Source: JBBQBQ01 sp038317685 (GTDB lineage: Bacteria; Desulfobacterota; Desulfuromonadia; Desulfuromonadales; DDH964). From it: a stretch of 7,125 nucleotides of DNA. The translations under genes and the position numbers were made by a program. The stretch covers positions 1-7,125 of the forward strand of contig JBBQBQ010000188.1 of assembly GCA_038317685.1 (NCBI GenBank), read 5' to 3'. Each line of letters opens with the position of its first letter. The first letter of the stretch is position 1. Under the pieces are notes generated by a model. The model made no database searches, was not told where the DNA came from, and saw nothing but the letters and a program-made list of their open reading frames with translations. Positions 1 through 5,399 of the stretch are shown here, piece after piece.

Positions 1-974
<974 letters not shown>

Positions 975-998
975 AGCGAGAAAATAGCCGCAAAGGCC

Positions 999-1027
999 TT
1001 GACAGCCCGGGACGGGAGGCCTAAACT
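999..1027 (+). promoter_or_regulatory. Sigma-70 promoter for the CAU tRNA
   Basis: A perfect -35 hexamer TTGACA (999-1004) is followed after exactly 17 bases by TAAACT (1022-1027), which matches four of six -10 positions. The expected start of transcription is near 1034, a few bases before the mature tRNA 5' end at 1042, which leaves a short leader for RNase P to remove. Position and spacing fit; activity is inferred. Confidence 0.75.
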
Positions 1028-1041
1028 CTCTCTTTATTCTT

Positions 1042-1117
1042 GGGCCTATAGCTCAGCTGGTAGAGCCACCGGCTCATAACCGGTCGGTCCCAGGTTCGAT
1101 CCCTGGTGGGCCCACCA
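1042..1117 (+). tRNA. tRNA with CAU anticodon (elongator Met or, more likely by acceptor stem, Ile2)
   Basis: A complete 76-base cloverleaf with encoded CCA. The acceptor stem pairs GGGCCTA (1042-1048) with TGGGCCC (1107-1113). The D arm is GCTC/GAGC around an 8-base loop. The anticodon stem is ACCGG/CCGGT (1068-1072, 1080-1084) around loop CTCATAA with anticodon CAT at 1075-1077. The variable loop has 5 bases, and the T arm is CCAGG/CCTGG around TTCGATC. The discriminator is A1114, then CCA. A paired G1-C72 excludes initiator tRNA-fMet, which normally has an unpaired first position. Pairs C4-G69 and C5-G68 and the loop CTCATAA resemble tRNA-Ile2, whose C34 is changed to lysidine by TilS to read AUA codons. 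Automatic annotation would call it tRNA-Met. It has its own promoter upstream and an intrinsic terminator downstream. Confidence 0.95.
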
Positions 1118-1173
1118 AACGGGAACGTGATGAGTCGGACAATCACATCACCATATCGTCGGTTCTGAACCCG

Positions 1174-1212
1174 AAAGGAGTGCAACGCCACAACAGTTGC
1201 ACTCCTTTTTTT
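1174..1212 (+). terminator. Intrinsic terminator after the tRNA
   Basis: A perfect 13-base-pair stem is formed by AAAGGAGTGCAAC (1174-1186) and GTTGCACTCCTTT (1196-1208), with a 9-base loop and a run of seven T (1206-1212). It ends the tRNA transcript, and probably rpoD readthrough. It sits only 15 bases before the chosen start of the next gene, and an in-frame GTG (1180) that would lengthen that gene falls inside this stem. Confidence 0.93.
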
Positions 1213-1227
1213 CCACCCTGCCTATCG

Positions 1228-2355
1228 ATGCCGAAAGAACGCACAGCCCGCATCCAGGATCTGGTCGGCCTGGTTCATACCCTCTTTCCTCCGGCCCTCG
1301 CCGAAGACTGGGACAATGTCGGACTGCAGGTCGGCGACCCGGCGGCCCCGGTCCGGAAGGTGCTGGTGGCCCTCGACCCGACCGAGGCGGCCCTGAAGAT
1401 GGCCCAAACGACCGGAGCCGCGGCCCTTTTGACCCATCATCCGCTTCTGTTCCGCCCCCTCAAATGTCTGACCCCCGGCGACGAAGTCGGGCGCGTGATA
1501 TGGCGCGCGGTGAGGGACGGAGTGGCGATCATCAGCGCCCACACCAACCTCGATCGGGCCTCCGGTGGCCTGAATGACTGGCTGGCCGAGCGGTTGGGAG
1601 TGCAGGGGTCCAAACCCCTGGCCGGCGGCGATGCCGATCTGCTGAAGCTGGTGGTGTTTGTTCCCGCCGGCCACGCCGACCAGGTCGCCGAGGCACTTTT
1701 CGCGGGCGGGGCCGGCAAGGTGGGCCGGTACGACCGTTGTGCCTTTCGCACCGCCGGCACCGGCAGTTTCCGGGCGGGGCCGGGGACGACACCTTTCATC
1801 GGCCGGGAAGGAGTGACCGAGGAGGTTGCGGAAATCCGGATCGAAACGATTCTGCCCCGCACCCTGGTCGCGCGCACCGTTGAAAAGCTCATCAAGGCCC
1901 ACCCCTACCAAGAGCTCGCCTACGATTTGATTCCTCTGGCCAATCGCCGCAGCGATGTCGGTCTGGGGCGCATCGGTCGCTTGGTCAAGGCGTTGCCCCT
2001 GGAGGCTTTTGCCGCCCAAGTGCGAGCGGCTCTTGGCTGCGAGTCGTTGCGGATGGTGGGTAACCCTAAGGCCCTGGTCGCCAAAGTCGCGGTCTGCGGC
2101 GGCAGCGGCGCCTCCCTCCTGGGTGAGGCGGCTCGCCAGGGGGCCGAGGTGCTGGTGACCGGTGATATCAAGTATCACGAAGCACGGCAGGCGGAAAGCC
2201 TGGGGGTCGCGCTCCTCGACGCCGGGCACTTCGCCACCGAACGCCTCGCCGTCCCTGAATTGGCTGCATGTCTCGGTCGGGAAGCGGCGGCCCGGGGATT
2301 ACCCCTCGAATTTGTCGAGATGGGGGAGGAAGCCGACCCGTTCCGGGTCGTCTGA
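1228..2355 (+). CDS. Nif3-like dinuclear metal-centre protein (YqfO/YbgI family, long form)
   Basis: A 375-residue member of the Nif3/DUF34 family (TIGR00486 type), which forms hexameric rings with a two-metal site per subunit. The biochemical role is unsettled; some members are annotated as GTP cyclohydrolase I type 2 on weak grounds. Visible family marks are the N-terminal WDNVGLQVGD (about residues 28-37), the metal-ligand stretch THHP (69-72), SAHTNLD (103-109), and the C-terminal DAGHFATE (331-338) with His334 and Glu338 as likely ligands. Residues about 138-236 form the inserted PII/CutA-like domain of the long YqfO form, with GAGKVGRYDRC, TPFIG and AHPYQE. ATG 1228 was chosen because the family N-terminus begins here and the upstream in-frame GTG lies in the tRNA terminator stem. 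No clear Shine-Dalgarno sequence precedes it, which is odd. It is 48 bases upstream of the zinc-ribbon gene and probably cotranscribed with it. Confidence 0.93.
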   Translation: MPKERTARIQDLVGLVHTLFPPALAEDWDNVGLQVGDPAAPVRKVLVALDPTEAALKMAQTTGAAALLTHHPLLFRPLKCLTPGDEVGRVIWRAVRDGVAIISAHTNLDRASGGLNDWLAERLGVQGSKPLAGGDADLLKLVVFVPAGHADQVAEALFAGGAGKVGRYDRCAFRTAGTGSFRAGPGTTPFIGREGVTEEVAEIRIETILPRTLVARTVEKLIKAHPYQELAYDLIPLANRRSDVGLGRIGRLVKALPLEAFAAQVRAALGCESLRMVGNPKALVAKVAVCGGSGASLLGEAARQGAEVLVTGDIKYHEARQAESLGVALLDAGHFATERLAVPELAACLGREAAARGLPLEFVEMGEEADPFRVV

Positions 2356-2390
2356 TCCCCCTTTTCATACGGAGCACAACGCGAAACAAT

Positions 2391-2397
2391 GGGAGGT
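2391..2397 (+). promoter_or_regulatory. Strong ribosome binding site setting the GTG start at 2404
   Basis: GGGAGGT lies seven bases before GTG 2404, the ideal distance. It overlaps the in-frame ATG at 2389, so initiation there would hide this site. This argues that translation starts at GTG 2404 and not five codons earlier. Confidence 0.75.
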
Positions 2398-2403
2398 ATA
2401 CAC

Positions 2404-3114
2404 GTGCAAGAGCAACTGGAACTGCTCAAAGAGCTCCAGGAATTGGACAAAGCCCTCGGCGGCGCCCGGCAACAACGGCAGAAACTGGAGGCCGAGCAAG
2501 CGGTTCTCGGAGCCGATCTGGACCGGGTCCAGGCGATGGTCGATGTCCTGGATGCCAGCCTGACCGACCTGCGCGACCAGCGCGGCGACCTGAACCAGGC
2601 CTTGGCCGTGGAACAGGAGAACATCAAGAAGGCTGAAGGGCGGCTGCCGGCGATCAAGACCCAGAAGGAATATGTCGCCGTTCTCAAGGAGATCGATACC
2701 GCCAAGAAGTTGACCAAGGACCTTCAAGACCGAGTCCTGGCGACCAATGAGGAGCTTAACGCTCTCGGTAAAGACCGTGAAGAAAAGGTCACCGAACTCA
2801 ACGCCTTGAGTGAGAAGGTCGGCGCCCGCCGCCAGGAAATGGCCGCGGCTCTGGCCGAGGTCGATGCCATCCTGGGAACCGGCGATGAGCGGCGCAATCA
2901 ACTCCTGTCCGGTCTGCCGCTGCCGCTGCGGAAACGCTACCAGATGCTCCTCGAGCGGCGCCACGGCCTTGCAGTGGTCGCGGCCCGCAACGGCACCTGC
3001 CTCGGCTGCAACATGAATCTGCCGCCGCAGCTTTTCAACAGCCTTTTCACCACCCAGGAGGTGATGAGTTGCCCCCACTGCAACCGCCTCCTGCACCTGG
3101 ATGTCGCCCAGTAA
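2404..3114 (+). CDS. Coiled-coil protein with C-terminal C4 zinc ribbon (CT398-like, zf-RING_7)
   Basis: A 236-residue soluble protein. Residues about 1-175 are rich in Leu, Glu, Gln, Lys and Arg in heptad-like order and should form a long antiparallel coiled-coil hairpin; the conserved middle includes LPAIKTQKEYVAVLKEID. The C-terminus carries a zinc ribbon with Cys199, Cys202, Cys223 and Cys226 (CLGC and CPHC), followed by a short tail. This is the DUF164/CT398 architecture, widespread in bacteria. Its molecular function is not established, though nucleic-acid binding or a scaffold role has been suggested from structure. GTG 2404 is chosen because of its strong ribosome binding site. It follows the nif3-like gene by 48 bases, a pairing I recall from related genomes, and stops about 20 bases before the RNase P RNA. 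Family assignment is firm; role is open. Confidence 0.9.
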   Translation: MQEQLELLKELQELDKALGGARQQRQKLEAEQAVLGADLDRVQAMVDVLDASLTDLRDQRGDLNQALAVEQENIKKAEGRLPAIKTQKEYVAVLKEIDTAKKLTKDLQDRVLATNEELNALGKDREEKVTELNALSEKVGARRQEMAAALAEVDAILGTGDERRNQLLSGLPLPLRKRYQMLLERRHGLAVVAARNGTCLGCNMNLPPQLFNSLFTTQEVMSCPHCNRLLHLDVAQ

Positions 3115-3127
3115 CAGGGTCGCAGAC

Positions 3128-3133
3128 TATGAT
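3128..3133 (+). promoter_or_regulatory. Candidate -10 element for rnpB
   Basis: TATGAT matches five of six -10 positions and lies six bases before G3140. G3140 aligns with the 5' end of E. coli RNase P RNA, both having eight bases before the conserved CCAGA. No good -35 hexamer is seen 16-18 bases upstream, a region inside the end of the zinc-ribbon gene, so this may be a weak or activator-assisted promoter, or rnpB may also be made by readthrough. Confidence 0.4.
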
Positions 3134-3134
3134 T

Positions 3135-3537
3135 TGGTCGGAGAAGGCCAGATGATCGCCGCCCGCCGGCGCCTTTGGCGAAGACGGGGGGAGGAAAGTC
3201 CGGGCTCCGCAGGGCAGGATGGTCCCTAACGGGGACCGGGGGCAACCCCAGGGAAAGTGCCACAGAGAGCAGACCGCCTGCCGAAGCCTTGGCGAAGGCA
3301 GGTAAGGGTGAAAGGGTGAGGTAAGAGCTCACCAGTGCCGGCGGTGACGTCGGCAGCTCGGTAAACCCCATCCGGAGCAAGACCAAATAGAGGAGCGTTC
3401 GAGGGCGGCCCGTCCGAGGCTCCCGGGTTCGGTCGCTTGAGGCCGCCGGCAACGGCGGTCCTAGAGGAATGATCATCGCCCCGCCCCGGGTAACCGGGGC
3501 GGGGAACAGAACCCGGCTTACGGCCTTCTCCGGCCAC
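3135..3537 (+). ncRNA. rnpB: RNase P RNA, bacterial class A
   Basis: The catalytic RNA that trims 5' leaders from tRNA precursors. The 5' conserved region GAGGAAAGTCCGGGCTC is at 3191-3207 and the 3' conserved region ACAGAACCCGGCTTA at 3506-3520; between them are CACAGAGAGCAGACCGCC, GGTAAGGGTGAAAGGGTG, the GTGAG/CTCAC hairpin (3316-3332), GGAGCAAGACCAAATAG and AGAGGAATGATCATCG, in the same order as in E. coli M1 RNA. The P1 ends pair: 3135-3149 with 3522-3536, 15 pairs including one G-T. The GGT at 3426-3428 in the L15 region should bind tRNA CCA ends, consistent with the CCA encoded in the nearby tRNA. The mature 5' end is probably 3140 and the 3' end a few bases past P1. The P12 hairpin (3277-3302) has an unusual palindromic sequence. 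About 400 bases is normal for this class. Confidence 0.97.
3277..3302 (+). repeat. Palindrome forming P12 of RNase P RNA, resembling a widespread miniature repeat
   Basis: CCTGCC (3277-3282) pairs with GGCAGG (3297-3302) around an interior GAAGCCTTGGCGAA that can add short GC pairs. By position between ACCGCC and GGTAAGGGTG it is helix P12 with its flanks. Read on the - strand it encodes FAKASAG in one frame and LRQGFG in another. From memory these peptide strings recur in spurious proteins of many genomes carrying a small palindromic repeat. That this is such a repeat is inference. Confidence 0.5.
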
Positions 3538-3544
3538 ACTGACG

Positions 3545-3584
3545 GCCGACGGCACATCCCTCCCGGTGTGCCGTCGGCTTTTTT
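3545..3584 (+). terminator. Intrinsic terminator of rnpB
   Basis: A perfect 12-base-pair stem joins GCCGACGGCACA (3545-3556) with TGTGCCGTCGGC (3567-3578), with a 10-base loop and six T (3579-3584). It starts a few bases after the 3' end of the RNase P RNA and separates it from the cysteine-cluster gene. Confidence 0.93.
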
Positions 3585-3605
3585 CCGTCCCCGAAGAATG
3601 AATTG

Positions 3606-4160
3606 ATGGCCATGAGCGAACGCAGCGCAGCCGAGGACGAACGGTTCTGGCGGCAGCTGGTGGACCGGGTGCGGGACGAATTGTCAGCCCTCCCCGCCGA
3701 CCAGCGCCACTGGCTGGAGACCCGTCTGCGACGGATAGCCGAACTGCAAACCCGGCTGCACGGCCTGTTTCTGGGGGCTGGCGGTCCGGCCCTGTGCGCC
3801 GCCTGCGACGGCGCCTGCTGCGACTGCGGACGCAACCATCTGACCCTCGGCAACCTGGCGGCACTGCTGCTGGCCGGGAGCGCTCCGCCGCCGACCGACT
3901 TCACCGCCCCCTGCCCCTTTCTGGCACCGGCGGGGTGCCGGTTGGAACCCGCGCAGCGCCCTTTTAACTGCGTCAGTTTTCTTTGCGAGGCCGTCGAGGC
4001 CAGGCTCAACGCTGACGGCGCCAGGGAATTTAATGCCCTTGAGGCCGAACTGCGGGCCTGTTACGGGGAACTGGCCCAACGCTACCTCGGCGCCGGCCCC
4101 TACGGTTTGCTGCTCCGCGCCGAGCGGCTCGGCGGCCGGTCATTTTTCGATCGTCCCTGA
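3606..4160 (+). CDS. YkgJ-type cysteine-cluster protein (CxxCxxCC family)
   Basis: A 184-residue cytoplasmic protein. Residues about 1-55 are charged and helical. Cys64, Cys67, Cys71, Cys72 and Cys74 form CAACDGACCDC, followed by a second set, Cys103 (CPFL), Cys111 (GCRL), Cys122 and Cys127 (RPFNC, FLC). This order fits the putative zinc- or iron-chelating family PF03692 (YkgJ), where CPFL and a C-x-RP-x-C block follow the N-terminal cluster; the bound metal and function are unknown. The first cluster has one residue more than the usual CxxCxxCC. Start choice is weak: ATG 3606 is preferred over ATG 3612 and TTG 3603 because a poor GAAGAA site lies seven bases upstream. Only about 20 bases separate it from the rnpB terminator, so its promoter is not obvious and may lie within rnpB or depend on readthrough. 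Confidence 0.82.
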   Translation: MAMSERSAAEDERFWRQLVDRVRDELSALPADQRHWLETRLRRIAELQTRLHGLFLGAGGPALCAACDGACCDCGRNHLTLGNLAALLLAGSAPPPTDFTAPCPFLAPAGCRLEPAQRPFNCVSFLCEAVEARLNADGAREFNALEAELRACYGELAQRYLGAGPYGLLLRAERLGGRSFFDRP

Positions 4161-4220
4161 AAAAGATCTCAGATATAGTTTTGGCCGCGGCTGGTTTCGA
4201 CAACCCAGAATTGATGCGAC

Positions 4221-4226
4221 GAGGAG
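4221..4226 (+). promoter_or_regulatory. Ribosome binding site of the LOG-family gene
   Basis: GAGGAG lies ten bases before ATG 4237. It selects this start over the open frame that continues upstream into the cysteine-cluster gene (back to 4033), where no comparable site or conserved sequence is seen. Confidence 0.7.
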
Positions 4227-4236
4227 CACCGACCCC

Positions 4237-5265
4237 ATGGATCTGCACTTCACCCGGACCAATGGCGAGATCGACGAACGGATCGACGAACTGCTGCGGC
4301 GGGTCGGCGTCCACCATCCGGCGGTAATCCGGGAAATGGTGATCAGCGCCCTCAAGTCGGGATCGGAAATCGATTATCTCGCCGACCTCAAACTGATGCG
4401 CACCACCATGAAGGAGATGCGCTATACCACCAAGATCTTCGGTCCCTACCGGCAGCGGAAGAAGGTCACCATCTTCGGTTCGGCCCGTACCCTGCCTTCG
4501 GAGCCGATCTACCAGAAGTGCGTCACCTTCGCCCGGCTCCTCGCCGAACGGGGCTACATGACCATCACCGGCGGCGGGGGCGGCATCATGCAGGCGGGCA
4601 ACGAGGGCGCCGGAGCCGATAACTCCTTCGCCGTCAACATCCGCCTCCCCTTCGAACAGGAGACCAACCCGTTCATGGAGGCGAGCAAGAACGTCATTAC
4701 CTACAAGTACTTCTTCAACCGCAAGGTCGCCTTTCTCAAGGAGACCGCGGCGGTGGCGCTCTTCCCCGGCGGCTTCGGCACCCTCGACGAAGCGATGGAG
4801 GCGATGACCCTGGTCCAGACCGGGAAGAATCCGCCGATTCCGCTGGTCCTCATCGACGACGACCACGGAGATTATTGGGAAAACTGGTTCCAGTTCCTGC
4901 GCAAGACCCTCCTCCCCAAGGGGCTCATTTCCGGGGAGGACTTCAGCCTTTTCACCATCACCCGCGACCCCCTCGAGGCGGTGGAGAGCATCGAGAACTT
5001 CTACCGGAACTACCATTCTCTGCGCTATTTCGGTTCGACCCTGGTGATGCGCCTCAACCGGTCCCTCGATTCGGAACAGCTCGGTATCCTGGAAAGTGAA
5101 TTCAGCGAGATCTTTGAGTCGGGAAGCCGGCTGCGTCTGACCGGACCCCTCCCCGGCGAGGCCGACCAGCCCGACCTGCTCCATCTGCCGCGACTGGTCT
5201 TCGAATTCAACCGGCGCAGCTTCGGTCTCCTCAAGGCCTTCATCCGCCGGGTCAACTCTTTTTGA
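4237..5265 (+). CDS. LOG-family protein, probable nucleotide 5'-monophosphate phosphoribohydrolase
   Basis: A 342-residue protein with a Rossmann-type LOG domain (TIGR00730, formerly annotated lysine decarboxylase) at about residues 75-255. Visible marks are VTIFGSAR (77-84), TGGGGGIMQAGNEGA (111-125), Arg162-Lys163 in FFNRK, and PGGFGTLDE (177-185), including the catalytic Arg and Glu region. Characterised members release ribose 5-phosphate and a free base from AMP or cytokinin nucleotides; PpnN is the E. coli relative. True lysine decarboxylase activity is unlikely. The first 75 residues are helical and acidic/basic, and the last 85 or so (from SLRYFGSTLVMRLNRS) form an extra domain I do not recognise; compact LOG proteins are near 190 residues. 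Its 77-base upstream gap and the gap after it leave its operon status open. Start by ribosome binding site GAGGAG. Confidence 0.88.
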   Translation: MDLHFTRTNGEIDERIDELLRRVGVHHPAVIREMVISALKSGSEIDYLADLKLMRTTMKEMRYTTKIFGPYRQRKKVTIFGSARTLPSEPIYQKCVTFARLLAERGYMTITGGGGGIMQAGNEGAGADNSFAVNIRLPFEQETNPFMEASKNVITYKYFFNRKVAFLKETAAVALFPGGFGTLDEAMEAMTLVQTGKNPPIPLVLIDDDHGDYWENWFQFLRKTLLPKGLISGEDFSLFTITRDPLEAVESIENFYRNYHSLRYFGSTLVMRLNRSLDSEQLGILESEFSEIFESGSRLRLTGPLPGEADQPDLLHLPRLVFEFNRRSFGLLKAFIRRVNSF

Positions 5266-5310
5266 ACAGGGCCTTTTCGAATCCGGCATTTTTCCTGCAT
5301 AGCCGGGGAG

Positions 5311-5338
5311 TTGAAGAGTTGTCACGATGGGCTAGACT
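5311..5338 (+). promoter_or_regulatory. Candidate sigma-70 promoter for the response-regulator gene
   Basis: TTGAAG (5311-5316) and TAGACT (5333-5338), 16 bases apart, each match four of six consensus bases in the 134-base gap before the regulator. No terminator or riboswitch fold was recognised in this gap; the CCGGC/GCCGG inverted repeat near 5283-5305 lacks a T run. Evidence is moderate to weak. Confidence 0.35.
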
Positions 5339-5399
5339 GAATCAAGATCAAGGATGCAGGAATGTTGACGAAGACCGCGGAAGGCAAGGGAAAGATGGC

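Noticed and set aside
1127..1151. GTGATG/CATCAC inverted repeat between the tRNA and its terminator
   Set aside because: A six-base stem with a 13-base loop and no T run or known operator likeness; easily chance.
1180..1227. GTG at 1180 as the start of the nif3-like gene
   Set aside because: It lies within the stem of the tRNA terminator, and the added 16 residues do not resemble the family N-terminus.
1222..2229. 335-codon - strand frame opposite the nif3-like gene
   Set aside because: Antisense shadow of a well-supported gene, with no conserved motif.
2937..3864. - strand frames crossing rnpB that contain FAKASAG and LRQGFG
   Set aside because: They overlap the RNase P RNA and are not proteins; the peptide strings are only a sign of the palindrome at 3277-3302.
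4174..4179. TATAGT as a -10 element before the LOG-family gene
   Set aside because: It matches the hexamer well, but no -35 sequence was found at 16-18 bases, so it is too weak to list.
4033..4236. Upstream extension of the LOG-family gene into the cysteine-cluster gene
   Set aside because: There is no ribosome binding site and no family similarity in the extra 68 codons; ATG 4237 has GAGGAG at a usable distance.
4030..5325. 431-codon open frame on the - strand opposite the LOG-family gene
   Set aside because: It lies fully antisense to a gene with clear conserved motifs, has a low-complexity His/Gly/Val/Glu/Arg-rich composition and no recognisable domain; long antisense frames are expected in GC-rich DNA.
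5266..5399. Possible c-di-GMP riboswitch or terminator in the gap before the response regulator
   Set aside because: No GEMM-type conserved motif and no hairpin with a T run could be found; only a weak promoter-like pair was seen.
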